A DNA stretch of 64,000 nt from Periconia sp. R9002 (lineage: Eukaryota > Ascomycota > Dothideomycetes > Pleosporales > Periconiaceae): the NCBI GenBank assembly GCA_023627715.1, contig JAMAHW010000003.1:800852-864851 (forward strand), in the 5' to 3' direction. The translations under genes were made by a program, and so were the position numbers. The notes beneath the pieces were generated by a model, which saw only the letters and a program-made list of their open reading frames with translations, had not been told where the DNA came from and did no database searches. This document shows positions 43,461 through 55,581 of this stretch, one piece after another. Each line of letters opens with the position of its first letter. The stretch's first letter is position 1.

Positions 43461-45392
43461 TCATTCATCTGCAAACTCTAACGTGGAGTTGAGTGCTTCG
43501 AATGGCGGGCACCATACCCCAAATCTCCGAGACATCTCTGGTCCGGACTCCCTATATTGTTGCATAGTGTCTAGAACACGCCTTTTCATCATGTCTGTTG
43601 CCCAGCTGTAGACAGGCTCCATGCTGCACGTTACTCTTCGAATATTCTGCACCTCTTCCATCAGTAGATACGTGGTCTCCGTATCCTTCAAATGGTCAGC
43701 AAATTCTACAAGCGTGATAGCCGCATACGCTCCGAGAAGAAAATCGTATATGTGTAACGCCCCGTAATTTTTCATTAGGCGACCCATGTTACGGATGATA
43801 AAATGGCTGCTATCAATAATGGATACAATATTTCTTTCGAGCCAAGTGTTCTGGAGTGGTGTGCCGGGTTGGTCCTGTCGCAACTGTGCCAGCTCCCAGC
43901 GTTTCACTATTAAAGTGGCCGTCGCGAAGGCGAAGCTTAGAGCGAGATGATCAGCTGCAAAAAGTGTTAGAATGAAGCGATAGTGAATTAGCGGCTGGTT
44001 CTACTAACAGATATCATCTGCATCGTGCCAGGCGGCAAGGCGCTTTTGAAGTTCGCCTATCGACATTTGTTGGCCAATCACCCCATTGTAGAGAATGATG
44101 AAGAGCTCCAATTCTGTTGCAACATCTCTATCCCACTGCTGGAAGCTCGGGTCATGTTTCACTGTCGGTATGAAGCGTTTTGCAAGATCCAGACGAACAC
44201 TCGAACACCGTCCTGTCCCAATTGAAAACCTTGAGAGATATGTTAACACTATTCCCGATCCCTGATCCCACGTGAGTGAAGTGGGGTTTGTATTTACGCA
44301 CTTCAGATGTTGTAGATAGGCATAATTCCAGGCAAGAACTCGGTTCTTTTCGCTTTCACTACTCAGTAACATAGGTGACGTGGGTGAGATGCAGTCCAAA
44401 GAAAGCATCAGGTGTAGGAGCAGCGACCCACTGATGAGCCATGCATCCATGTACCCTTCCGAATAGCCCATACTCAAATTAAGTGTGCAAACAACAAGCA
44501 TGGAGTAGGTCGACGTCGTGTTGAGAGGTGAGTTGAGCATCGCCCTAGAGAGACTTGTCTTAAGTAGTGTGTAAAGCGAAGTGTGAAGATCGGAGTTACG
44601 GATTGAGGGAGTAGCCTGCATGCCCGCAAGAACACAAGTCACGGTCAATAGATTGTAGCTTTGGGGAAAACCCTCGTGAATCTCGTCGTGTATGAAGTGC
44701 AGCCGGGGTGTGTTATCTTTGAATCTACAGAAGGCATCAGTTGAATATGTTTCAATGTAGTGATATGGAAACAGGTACACTTACGTTCTTATTAATTGAT
44801 CCTTCAAATTATTTCTTGTAAGAACTGCTTTTACAGCATCTTCCACGTCGAGCTCCTCATCATGATCAAATGCAGCCCCTGTTATCCAAGTATTCATTTT
44901 GCGAATTACTTGTACCGGGGCGATCGAAGAAGCGCCCGGTGTCGTCACCTCAACGATTTCACTCGAGGTCTTTGACGAAGAGTCTAGTTCCCGAATTTCA
45001 CGAGCTACATTTACACCCGCTTCTGTAGTGGGAAGAGATACACCCGTTTCCTGAGGGAGAATCAATCTCATCTTTTTTTGCATGTTTTCCAACGCAGTTT
45101 CAAGTGCAATAAGCCTGTCATTGCAATTGCATGCGGGTGTCTGCGAACTTGCCGCCTCTGTACGTTCTGGGCCTGGTAAATGTTGTCTTCCACTCCGGGG
45201 GTCATACGGCAGTTCGCAGGGGAGCCTGATTCTCAAGTCAACAAAAAGCTTCTATTTCAAGTGTATCTCTAACCGTCTTGCTAACCTTAATGCGTGGCAG
45301 CGACTGCACGCGATTGCTCCTCGCGGCACTTCACAACGAGTCTTTAGCCGACGGCAGGAGTGACAGGAGACCACCCGCCGTGGCTGGGGCAT
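43461..45392 (-). CDS. Zn2Cys6 (fungal-specific) transcription factor
   Basis: Five exons: 45392-45286, 45231-44785, 44724-44302, 44229-44009 and 43954-43461; 563 residues. The cluster sits across the first intron: CHSCRRLKTRC, then ACSRCHALR spliced to IRLPC, giving C-x2-C-x6-C-x8-C-x2-C-x8-C. A short coiled linker follows (LIALETALENMQKKM). The rest is the helical fungal_trans-type middle homology region (SLLLHLMLSLDCISP, AWNYAYLQHLKFSIGTGR). The 72-nt intron 3 has no stop and keeps frame, so a retained-intron isoform of 24 more residues is possible. It is tail-to-tail with the permease and may control the permease/oxygenase pair through the CCG-N-CGG sites. Confidence 0.85.
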
Positions 45393-45881
45393 TGTGGTTT
45401 GTAGACGATATTAATTTTCTACCATATCTATACGTTAGGACAACTGTGTTCAAATTGCTTAGATGGATTTAACGAAAGATTTCGTGGACCACTCTAAGGC
45501 ATTCGAAGTCTCATGAAGCGCTATTTTTTGTCAATGGGATAGATTGAGTTAGAGCAGGAGACTGGATCAGTCGCTTATTGTTTGTTTGGGGTCAAATTCG
45601 AAAAGCATCTGTTGTGCTATTATTAATGCAGTAAGTTATGATACTGAGAGGTGTGATAGCTAGACGGAGGGGAACAACGATGATCCGGGACTACCTTATC
45701 TCATGTGACCATTCCCTCCTTCAAAGACGGCCGCATTGTGCGATGAAAGAGTACATAGTCAGTTTTGTGATACAATCTGAGGAAGATGCCGAGAGAAGAC
45801 CAATCCCAGAATTCGAATTGTATTTTACGTTACAGAGAAGACAAACAAACAAACAAACTGCAGAAATGTTCAAAGATTGGC
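45393..45881. other. Intergenic, nothing recognised
   Basis: Upstream of the Zn2Cys6 gene and downstream of the F-box gene. A short AAAC repeat (AAACAAACAAACAAAC near 45842) is the only pattern seen. Confidence 0.4.
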
Positions 45882-47375
45882 CTAGGGTAAACTCCCAGTC
45901 CAAGGTTCCTTTTCCATCCACCAAGTCAATCCTGATTGAAAGACTGATCGCTTGCTCTCCATGCCAAAGTGGTCGTTTGTCGTGATCACGAGGATGCCCT
46001 GCTGCGCGAGTTCATGGAGGATTTCATGATTTTTCGTATCAAACCAACGCGCAGCTTTACCAAAAAACGGGCGACAGCACAATTCAATCCGGCGAAGGTT
46101 TGGGAAGGATGCTGCATTATCCAGGACATCCTGAAGCCAGTATATGATCCTCCGGTTAGGGTAATATATGGTGATCTCTTCGATGGACGGATGTAGCACA
46201 CATATTAACTCTACAGGATTGGACACTTTGCTCCCGTACTGCTTGGATAGAAGGAAGCATTGAACGACTCTCAGCTTCCGAAGCTTCTGGAACGACAGTA
46301 ATGAGGCAACAGGTGACGGTTTGAACGACCACCTGCCTATTGGTGCCGATTCGAAATCAACAACCAGCTCCTCTAGTGTCTGGTGCACTCTCAAGAGGGT
46401 ATCAACAACAGCTGTGCCTGGAAAGGGAGAAATGTTCGACCTGTCGACCTTGTTGTTCAGTAAGAGCGTCACGGAATGGAGTCGTTCACAGCCCAATCCG
46501 TTAAGGACGCAGGGAATGTGGCTGTGCCATCGCATCCCAGAATTAGAGGGTCTTCGCAAGATAAGTTTTTCGATGCCTGAGTAGTCCTCTAATTCACCCG
46601 TAGTCATGGTTGACAGAGAACCAAAAAGTTCTGTGTCAACCGTTTTCAGCCCTTTCAAAGGCAGTTTAAATAGATAAGCGCCTAGCCTTTGGACGCGAAA
46701 GTGTCGGATCTTACTGAGATTGGGAAGTAAGAGCGCTCTCTTGGATTTCGAACCACTGGAAGGGAATAGTGTGTCCATAAGGCTCCATATCCACCATATG
46801 TTGTTTTTCATCTCAAGGCTCTCCAGATTTGGAAAGATGCATAGGAGAAGGCCGACACCTAATTCGGGAGTAAAGAGTTAGTACGTGTCACTTTGATATG
46901 ATTCTGTCATGTCACGACATTATGGGGCGCTCGGCGCTCGTGGGTCTCGATGCTGAGTAACTGTGAATTCAGGGTGTGGCTTACCTGCACCAATCTCACG
47001 ATCCTTCAAATTGCTTACCCAACTTTCAAAGTTGAATCCCTCTGGGAACTTTGCAAGTAGGAATCGGCGGCAAGAATTCCCAAAATCTTCCCATTCTTGC
47101 CTGTCGCGGAAGTAGGACCATGTCCGAAGTTGTTCGAGGGATCGAATATCCATCTTCAAACTCCGGGCCTTGGCTGCGAAGTGAGGGTTTCGAACCAGTC
47201 TGTCCAGCAATGGGAAGAGAGTGTGTATATTAACAGCGATATCGATGTATAGGAACTTCGCTGCTGGGTCAACTAGACTCTTTGCCGTTCTAGATAAGGC
47301 ATTCAGTGCGACTTGGTCGAGCCTTCCAGCTATGTTGAGCTTCAATTCATTAGGTAAGGATGTTAGACGATCCAT
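45882..47375 (-). CDS. F-box / leucine-rich-repeat-like protein
   Basis: Two exons: 47375-46985 and 46858-45882; intron 126 nt, phase 1, restoring REIGAGVGLLLCIFPNLESL; 455 residues. The N-terminus is a short F-box (LTSLPNELKLNIAGRLDQVALNALSRTAKSL). The rest alternates hydrophobic segments of LRR type (CIFPNLESLEM, LPNLSKIRHFRV, CERLHSVTLLLN, QTLEELVVDFES, QKLRKLRVVQC, FPNLRRIELCC). F-box proteins bring targets to an SCF ubiquitin ligase; the target here is unknown. Fungi carry many rapidly diverging members. Confidence 0.8.
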
Positions 47376-48910
47376 CGTTGCCTTTGCTTATGAAGTTCGA
47401 GGACTGTTCTGCTTTCTTGTCAATAAATTTTCGTTCTTTTAGATTAGGTAGGTGAAACGATATACATACGTTGATAGCCGATCTTGCAAAAAGAAAATTC
47501 TAGTCTCAACACCGCAAAGCAGGAGATGATTCTCGGTCGTTATGATGAGGTGGTTGTTATCAACTTTCGCTCGTGAGTGTACTTGAATGGGGGGTTCGTC
47601 AATATATAGGTGTCTCCAAGCCAGCCAAGACTTTCCGTTTGTTCACGGCGCACATCATGCAACCACCCGAGTTTTCTTTTTCACTAACCAATAAGTGATC
47701 GATATATTTCAGTGAATAAACATATACGTTGGATGCCTACAGTAGTATAAGCTCCACGTGGCCTGAGATGTACCAGCATGCACATCCTTGGCCAAAGATG
47801 ATCTAAATGCTCTCGTAGCCTAGTAGTTGCATGGACTGGCTCGTCGTGAGCAACAAAAATTGGTTGAATAGCATTGCACCGTGTTTGCGATATATCCTAG
47901 ACACAGGATCACCTGTCGTCAAGGCACCAGCTGATATGAGATATCAAGCCTCTACCAATACAAAAAACTTTCTTGGGTCAATGTCACCGCGTTTTCACTC
48001 GCGGTATACATTCTACTTGTCTTTTAAACTCTTCCACGAACGATATATAGAAATTCGCGAAGGTTATCAACTGAAAGTCCCAAGAGGGACCGGTCTTCGT
48101 ATTTCCTAGGATAAAGCCGAAAGCTTGTAACGAGAATGGCTATGAATGCAAAAGTCCAATCCAGGTTGTTATCATAGGTCACTCCCTGGATCAATGTGAT
48201 TTATAAGTACGGGAGATTCTTAAACAGGCTGGAAAGAACTTCTTAAACGTCTAAGCCGGGAAGTATTCATCAATTCATTTTCGGAAGTGAATAGCGATAG
48301 AGATTACCTTACGGACTTTTCTTGTTGAGCAGGGAGTTACGCATCACAGAGAGGGCGGCGTAAGCTTAAATAGTACCAAGAGCAAACTTACTGAAGGCGC
48401 TGATTGCTACACCTAGACGCCTAACTCTCCAACAAACTTGGAGTCACGTAGACTTTGCTGGCGAGCAAGACAATCGATATAGTTCTAGCATAGGGCGATC
48501 ACCTGGCGAAGACTGACAGCGATCTCCGTCGTTGATTCAAACAAAGTACTACAAATGATTAATTCGAGCAGGACGACTCGTTATACTTACGCGGTAGCTT
48601 ACGATATGCATTGAAAGCTCGATGCTGGCAGCAATCCCAAGTGTCCGATGAAAAAAGAAAAACAAGTAGCGGGCGGGCAGTATTGCATAATTCAACGACG
48701 GATTCAGGTATCGCGGGTCCATTGATTGGCTGCCTCGTAAAGCAAAGACGACGAGTCATGGCACCGAGTGCGAAGTGCGGGGCAAACCACACATATAACG
48801 TGCCCCTCCGCAATTTATGTAAATATTGTAAAAACTATCATTCTGTGATAATCCATTAGCTGGTTTTTACTTCTCTTTTTCGTTGATATCAATTGATCAA
48901 TTTGCTTCCA
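47376..48910. other. Intergenic, nothing recognised
   Basis: About 1.5 kb between divergent F-box and GMC genes. A 92-codon frame at 47831-48109 has no signature and I do not call it. Confidence 0.45.
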
Positions 48911-50857
48911 ATGGCGACCGAACCAAGTAGTGAAACCGTTTATGACTATATTATAGTCGGAGGTGGTACTGCTGGTCTCGTACTGGCGAATCGCCTCTCG
49001 GAAAGTAAGGATGTTACTGTTGCAGTATTGGAAGCTGGCAGCGACGCAACTGCGGATCCACGAACATTCGTTCCGGCTGGATGGGCAAATGCGATGGGAA
49101 GCGAGCTGGATTGGAATTTCGCGACTGCACCGCAGGTATGACATTCACTGTTTTCCTCATCTAGGATTGATATTCTAACATTGAGGTTTGACAAGTCCGG
49201 CCTCAACGGTCGACGGATCGGGCATCACCAGGGAAAAGCCCTTGGTGGCACATCGTCAGTGAATGCTGAAGCGTTGATTCCGTTCAGCGCAAGCGATATT
49301 GATCTCTGGGAGTCGAAAGTAGGACTTGAAGGATGGAATTTTGCAACACTTGCACCTTATTTTCGTAAAGCGTTTAGCCTTGCTCTTCCTGACGAAGCCG
49401 CTATTTCCCACCTCAATGTCTCATGGGCCACCTCCTGGTACGTTCTTTACCGTTAGTTTCCACGTTGGTTTGACCCTTACTAATATTCATTCAGGGCGGC
49501 AGAAGCGAAAGGACCAGTCCAGTTATCTTTTCCACGCGGAGAGGGGAAGCCAAGCCCAAAGACTTGGATTGAAACATTCGAGAATCTCGGAGTGCCACTT
49601 ACGGCATCACCTTTCTCAGGGAAATCGTCAGGAGCTTTCGTATGCCCTATGACGGTCGAAAACACCTCCAAAACTCGATCGTCATCCGCAAAAACTTACT
49701 GGACCTCCGCGAAGGACCGGGAAAATCTTACCTCGATCACTGGTGCAGTTGTTAAAAAACTTGTTCTCGAAGAGCAGAAAGGAGTACATGTAGCTACAGG
49801 CGTAGAATATATCCGTGAAGGAACTGAGCACTCACTCAAAGCGAGGAAAGAAATCATAGTCAGTGCAGGAGCGCTGAACTCACCCAAGATTCTAGAGCTA
49901 AGCGGCATTGGTGACCCTACTGTTCTGAAAAACGCCGGCATACCGGTACTCGTCGAGAACGAGTTCGTGGGCGCGAATCTGCAGGACCACGTACTCTGCG
50001 GCATCACCTACGAAGCTGCCGACGGACTTTTGACGGGCGACGAGTTTCTACGAGGGAACATGGAAGCCATCACAGCCGCCCAAAAAATGTACATGGAATC
50101 TCAATCCGGACCCCTCGCGGCAAGCGGTCTAATGCAATTTGCCTACTCACCAACCATGGATTTCAAGCACGACAAAGAAGCCTTATCCAAGATGCTCACA
50201 AACCTGCAAAACACCCAGCCGAAACACCCCCTCGACAACGTACGTGCGCAACACCTTTCCAACCTACTCACCGAAGGCCAAGAAGGAACCGCCCAGTACT
50301 TCGCCACCCTCTCCCAATTCCACATCCCCGGCGAAGACTCCACCAACGGGTTCGTCCCGCGTCCACAACCAGGGAACTTCGTCACGCCCCTCGTCGCTCT
50401 CTCCCATCCACTTTCAACAGGCCACGTGCACATCTCGTCGTCCGACTACACGCAACCACCCATCATAGACCACAACTACCTCTCCAACCCCATCGACCTC
50501 GAACTCCACGCCCGCCACGTCCGCTACATCGACGAAATCGCCCGCACGAACCCGTTCGCGGAGATCATAAACCCCGACCGACGCCGTCGTGATGCGATTG
50601 CACAGCTCGACGGGAGTTTGGAGAAGGCCATGGCGTATGTAAAGGCTGCTTCGGATTCGAATTACCACTCGGTGGGCACGTTGGCTATGGCGCCGAGGGA
50701 GAAGGGCGGGGTTGTGGATGCGAGGTTTCGAGTGTATGGGGTGGAGGGGTTGAGGGTCGTGGATGCGAGTGTGTTTCCGCTGATTCCGCAGAGTAATACG
50801 CAGAGTTTGGTTTATGCGGTTGCTGAGCGGGCTGCGGATTTGATTAGAAGTGGATAG
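48911..50857 (+). CDS. GMC-family FAD-dependent oxidoreductase
   Basis: Three exons: 48911-49135, 49196-49437 and 49495-50857; 609 residues. The joins give [20 protein letters not shown] and [18 protein letters not shown]. The FAD-binding dinucleotide fold [20 protein letters not shown] is at residues 11-30; [15 protein letters not shown] is the first GMC signature; [17 protein letters not shown] the second. The catalytic pair is His in [12 protein letters not shown] and Asn in [12 protein letters not shown]. No signal peptide is present, so it is intracellular, unlike secreted aryl-alcohol or glucose oxidases. Substrate (alcohol, choline-like or other) cannot be told. Confidence 0.9.
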
Positions 50858-51071
50858 GTAGGGGTTTAAGTTTGGGATGGGGATTGGGGAGCAACTGTGT
50901 GCTGAACTGCGTTTCATTTAGGTAGTTGTTGGTACAACCCGGGTTAAAATAAAACGAAAATGCAAGGCCTCTATGGACGTGGTTAAAAATTTATGAAAAT
51001 TATATACGATGCATGCCTGCTCCTTTACATTCAAACGTTACATTACTCCATCGATATAAACTGCTTGATTC

Positions 51072-53417
51072 CTAATAAAGCCTCACACAAGTCCCCCACT
51101 CACTCAACATCCTCCCAACCAAAACAAACGCCCAAACCGGCGCAATAAAAATACTAAACGGCACCAAAGTCCACACAATCGCCTGCTGAAAATACACCAA
51201 ACCATACGGCAGCGTAGACACCGACGCCCACGAGAGCGTCGTGTACAGGGGCAGCAGGAGGAAAATCATGGCCATTTCCTTGAGGCTGATGAGCGGGAGC
51301 AGCAAGCCGAACGCGCCCTCGCACATCCACAGCATGATGATGGTGCGCTCGGTGCGCGAGCTCTGCCCGCGCGAGAACCAGTGCGATTGCCAACCTATGA
51401 AGGCGATCAACGTGCCGAGGATGATGGACCCGAGCACGATTTCCATGGCCATTGTGGCGCCGACGTTGCCTCTGCTTCTGGGTGTTCCATCGGGGTCCTC
51501 GCCTTTGCGGACGAACGGGGTGCAGCTTGGGAAGTAGATTTTGGACTCGTGCTTGTCGGTTTGTGGGTGGGGGTTGGAGAGGAACACGCGGCGGAAGAGC
51601 ATGTGGAAGTGTTGGTTCCACGTCTCGCCGCCGGTGCGGTATACGTGGATGTCTTCGATCGCGGCGAGGAGTTTGACGAGGAGGGGACTGATGGCTCCGA
51701 GGACCGCGAAGCAAGTTATGTATTCCCAGAACCGGCATAAGCTTGATGGGTGAAGTCGAGAAGGGGAATTTGGAGATTGCTCGGGAGCTGATGCGGGTCG
51801 CTTCATGTTTGATCTGAAGGAGGGAATGTCCGTCAACCTGGACCGTGTATATTGCTCTACGACGAACTGTTGTCCTTCTGTAGACTCCAAAACTATAGGC
51901 CCAGTTCTTTGGTCCGGTGCCACCGAGTCTTGTTGTTCTAGGTCTATGTCTCCCCCTTCTGCAGCAAGATTCCCAGGATGGCTCTGTGAATCGCTGATAC
52001 CTCCTATCCGCATACTTCCATGGTCACTGTCGAATGCATGTAGTTCTACGTCGTTGTCGTCGTGAGTAGCGACACACTGCCGTGGGAAGAGGCCGTTCGC
52101 TACTTCCGAAGCAGCAGGGGCAATGCGAACGGGTCGCGTGTTGTCAACGCAGGTGAGTTGAATACTAGAAATTTGCGGATCCCGGCCAGAAGCTGAACTT
52201 AGACGGAGACTCATGTCGAAGTCGTCCAGTAAAAACGCCACCAGTTTTGCCAGCTGGCGCATGGAGAAGCCGTTCCATACAGCAATCTCCCTTTTAGGGA
52301 ACTCGACATTGCTCGAAGCCGCATACCCCCGTAAACTGCCTACTGACCCGATGAATCTGCTGCCTCGGGCTTCCGCTTCCCTCATGGTGTCTGACTCCAC
52401 CATATACAAGCAAGTATAGTCTGCTGTGAGCACATTGCTGATGAAGTTCAGAAGAGTCATAATCATATAGGGCATAACAGTCAAGTGGAATGAGGCATAT
52501 CCCCATCTTGATATGACGTCTTCGCGGTGCAGGATCAAGGTTCCAAGACCACCTATCAGTTGAATAAGAGAGGCTATGGCTTTCACGATGCTGTATGTGG
52601 AGCTGATATCGCTCTCGAAAGGTCGCCCATCTGCCTCCTTTCCCGAAATTCGTTCTGTGAGTGACCTCGTATTTTCTGTAGTACCACTAGAACTGCTGCT
52701 GCCATCTTCTTCTGTGATGTCCGCTTGAGTCTCCGAATGCCGTGAGATTGTTTCTGCCGAGTCTTTGGTTTCGTCTTCCTTGATGTAGGCAAGCTTAGCG
52801 TTACGTGGAACGATCGCAAAGGTGTAGCCGGCTGATAAGTGGTAACTGCCGTGAATTCTGGTCAAGTCGGAATCCACGTATGCTCTCGAGCCGGTGGTGT
52901 CAAAATATGCCCACAACCTGGAGTCCTCGCGAGCATACGACGGGAGGTAATTGACCATCGTTGCGGGTATTGGAGCAGCATTGACGCCTTTCTCTAGAGC
53001 GTCAATGTCCGGGTTCTGATCCCGCCGACCGCGCTCGAGGATGGCATGTAGATAAGCCCCAGGCTCGGGTCTCCAGTCTGGCCCCCGAACGACCATGCAA
53101 AGGGCTCCAGCTCTGCACGCCTTTTCCAGCTCCGAGCCTCCAAATCTTGCTCGACGAGCAATGGCGTTGAGTGCGCGGAGAAGGCCAAACATGGGGAAGC
53201 AGAGTGCCAGGAGACTCACGAAAAAGGCGGCCAAGATTCCCTCGCCTGGGGTGGATTTGACTGTGGCGGCATGGGCAATGTAGTTGGTTGCAAAGAAGGT
53301 GATGATGTTGAGCCCGTCTTTCCATGGTGGCCCTCGCACGCACAGAGTACGCAAATTGCCATGCTGTGTCGTGCTCAAAGGTGTCTTGATGGTGAGGTTT
53401 GTGAAGGGTCTCCCCAT
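51072..53417 (-). CDS. Large fungal multi-pass membrane protein, uncharacterised
   Basis: Single exon, 781 residues. N-terminal CVRGPPWKDGLNIITFFATNYIAHAATVKSTPGEG is a motif I associate with a fungus-specific family of membrane proteins of unknown function. Hydrophobic segments: ILAAFFVSLLALCFPMFGLL near 62, a pair in the region of SLIQLIGGLGTLIL and LTVMPYMIMTLLNFIS, and a C-terminal group (FWEYITCFAVLGAISPLLV, MEIVLGSIILGTLIAFIG, IIMLWMCEGAFGLLLPLISL, LVYFQQAIVWTLVPFSIFIAPVWAFVLVG). The central part is soluble and Ser/Asp-rich. The GC-rich 3' third creates long spurious frames on both strands. Confidence 0.8.
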   Translation of the reverse strand: MGRPFTNLTIKTPLSTTQHGNLRTLCVRGPPWKDGLNIITFFATNYIAHAATVKSTPGEGILAAFFVSLLALCFPMFGLLRALNAIARRARFGGSELEKACRAGALCMVVRGPDWRPEPGAYLHAILERGRRDQNPDIDALEKGVNAAPIPATMVNYLPSYAREDSRLWAYFDTTGSRAYVDSDLTRIHGSYHLSAGYTFAIVPRNAKLAYIKEDETKDSAETISRHSETQADITEEDGSSSSSGTTENTRSLTERISGKEADGRPFESDISSTYSIVKAIASLIQLIGGLGTLILHREDVISRWGYASFHLTVMPYMIMTLLNFISNVLTADYTCLYMVESDTMREAEARGSRFIGSVGSLRGYAASSNVEFPKREIAVWNGFSMRQLAKLVAFLLDDFDMSLRLSSASGRDPQISSIQLTCVDNTRPVRIAPAASEVANGLFPRQCVATHDDNDVELHAFDSDHGSMRIGGISDSQSHPGNLAAEGGDIDLEQQDSVAPDQRTGPIVLESTEGQQFVVEQYTRSRLTDIPSFRSNMKRPASAPEQSPNSPSRLHPSSLCRFWEYITCFAVLGAISPLLVKLLAAIEDIHVYRTGGETWNQHFHMLFRRVFLSNPHPQTDKHESKIYFPSCTPFVRKGEDPDGTPRSRGNVGATMAMEIVLGSIILGTLIAFIGWQSHWFSRGQSSRTERTIIMLWMCEGAFGLLLPLISLKEMAMIFLLLPLYTTLSWASVSTLPYGLVYFQQAIVWTLVPFSIFIAPVWAFVLVGRMLSEWGTCVRLY

Positions 53418-53939
53418 AGCAGGCTAAAAATATAGATTATATGTAGGAGTGTTGTAATGACGTCTGCTGCTTCTTAGAAGTATTGGTATTCGGTCCGGAA
53501 TAGGAGCTACATAGTCGAGATATGACGTGCATAAAATACTGCATTCATCTTAATCTACCCAGCTGGGTTACGATGCTTAGCCACTTTCGTTAATGTTCAG
53601 CTCTAACAATAATTCCTTTTTTGGGGGCCCTCCGGCAATGTATAAAATCTCACAAGGCTGAAGGACTCCGTACGCCACACATAAAAACAGAGTGAGACTA
53701 ACAAGTGTCATGTGGCGGCGATGGGCAATGAAATACCACGGAAAACACCAAGGCTTAAGCCCGACCTCGTCTTCAGCCTCTTCCAAGCCATACTGGAGGG
53801 TGGTGAGACTCCGGAAGGCTATACAACAAGACAACTAATGGGTTCTAGAAGTTGGAGATTCCGCGACTTCGGTCGACTATGGGATGATATCTGGATCCCT
53901 CTGATACGCCATCTACCACATATTTGTCTGCTCATCGTA
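53418..53939. other. Intergenic, nothing recognised
   Basis: Upstream of the membrane protein gene, downstream of the CorA-like gene. Small open frames on both strands, none supported. Confidence 0.4.
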
Positions 53940-55581
53940 TCATGACTGCCAATATCGAAAATGGCGCGCATCCTTCTCCCGCGAAATCTTCTCATACGCC
54001 GCCCAAATCGCATAAACCAACAGCGTGAGCGCCGCCGTGGCACCTACGTAAACGCGCCAGCTGGTAGCTGGTTCCATTGTGAAGATGCCTGCATCCCACA
54101 GCGACTACATGCTCGACAAAAGAAGCAATGATTAGCTTTAGCCAATGGCTGAAAAATGGAAGAGGCAAAGGCCTAAAGGGAACCAACTTACAGCCAACAT
54201 GGTTCCAGGCAAAAAAGTCAAGGTCAAAACCGTAATCGTCTTCATCGTACGACTATCATCCGCCGTGAGGCGAGCAATCTGATAGTTTTGCTCGTTGCCT
54301 TTTTGCGCGATGAAGCTGTAGACCAGGTTAATCTGCGCGTTCATACGATCCAGCAACTGTCGGTTCTTCTCAGCCACGCCCCTCAGCACAGTGTCGAGGA
54401 ACCGAACACGATCTTCCAAGAAGGCTCTACATCCCGGTTTCATGGCCATGGTACTTGGTTCAGCACCGGCAAGTCCAGCTCTCAACCTCTCCACCTCCCC
54501 AGCCAACCTCCCAATCTCCTCACACAACGCGATCGCGCCCCAAACAACTGTCAACGCAATTCTCGACTCTCGATTTACAGCGTGCAACTCCCTCAACAGC
54601 ATCACCAGCCCCTTGGCCTCCCCCGTCTCGTCCTTCTCCGCTCCACTTGCGCTCCCCCTTGGCCGCGGGAACGGGCCCCCAGGCGTCGTCATCCATGTCG
54701 AGTCCTCGAGCAGCTCGATGCGGTGCCACTGGTGGACGAGCCAAGCTTCGAGTTCAGTATGCGTCTCTTCGATAATGAAGCGCAGGATGTGCAGTGGGGA
54801 TTGATGAAGGAGGATGGGTAGGGTTGAAGGATGTGTAAGCCGCGAGCGGAGTGTCTCAGTGATGGTGCTGGTGGAAGAGCTGATGAGGCAGATTGTTGAG
54901 AGAGTCGAGAGTGATATTTTGAGTGCGCTGTGGATTGAGTCGGTGCGGGTCAGGGTGCGGGTTATTATGTCTGGGTTGAGGGGTTAATATTTGGCTGTTT
55001 TTCTTTGTTGTTGTAGTTGAATTGTTGAGGGTCAATAGTTAGAGATAGGACATAGAAGGGGTTTTCCCTGTCTTACATAGTGATACGGGCGACATTTGTT
55101 CAGCGTCGTATTCGACGTAGTAGGAGCAGTGAGGGCGGACGATGCGGTACATGGCTTCGATGTGTGGATGTACCACCCCACTTTCTATGAAATACTGAAG
55201 CATGCTGGAAGAGAGTCGTAACGGAGCGTCTGGCTCGGATGGGTCGCCTGCGACGGTCCTTTGAATCCATTTAGCGAATGACCATACATAGCCGATTCTT
55301 TGCGTACATTAGTGTAAAAGAAGGCGCATTGTCATCTGAGGCATGATTTGAATGTTGTTCGTCCTGAGTAGTTACGGACTTGTAAGTTTTCGATTCGATA
55401 TCAGAAGGATCAACGCGGACTTTGATATTCTACAACGTACATGAAATTCAAGCTTAGGTTTCAGCGAGTCATCGTCGTGAAATTCATCCGTCTTGTATCC
55501 ATCCCGGGTGTCGTAGTATTGTATCTGTGACCTTGCCGCAAAATACAGTCCGCGCCAACGACTGTACTTCTCCAACCCCAT
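53940..55581 (-). CDS. CorA-like membrane protein without a visible GMN motif
   Basis: Four exons proposed: 55581 to about 55421 (donor uncertain, alternative 55415), 55297-55077, 54970-54192 and 54104-53940; about 441 residues. The last three junctions agree in phase; the first acceptor follows a CACTAATG branch site. Segments: IGYVWSFAKWIQRT, LQYFIESGVVHPHIEAMYR, HILRFIIEETHTELEAWLVHQ, a long helix with FLEDRVRFLDTVLRGVAEKN and LLDRMNAQINLVYSFIAQKGNEQN, ADDSRTMKTITVLTLTFLPGTMLASLWDAGIF and VYVGATAALTLLVYAIWAAYE. This is the fungal CorA-like layout: long stalk helix and two C-terminal membrane helices. The Mg-channel GMN triplet is absent, so magnesium transport is doubtful. Confidence 0.75.

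Noticed and set aside
51154..51738. 194-codon minus-strand ORF and plus-strand ORFs over the membrane protein gene
   Set aside because: They are shadows of a GC-rich coding region; the His/Arg/Pro-rich translation is typical of frame artefacts.
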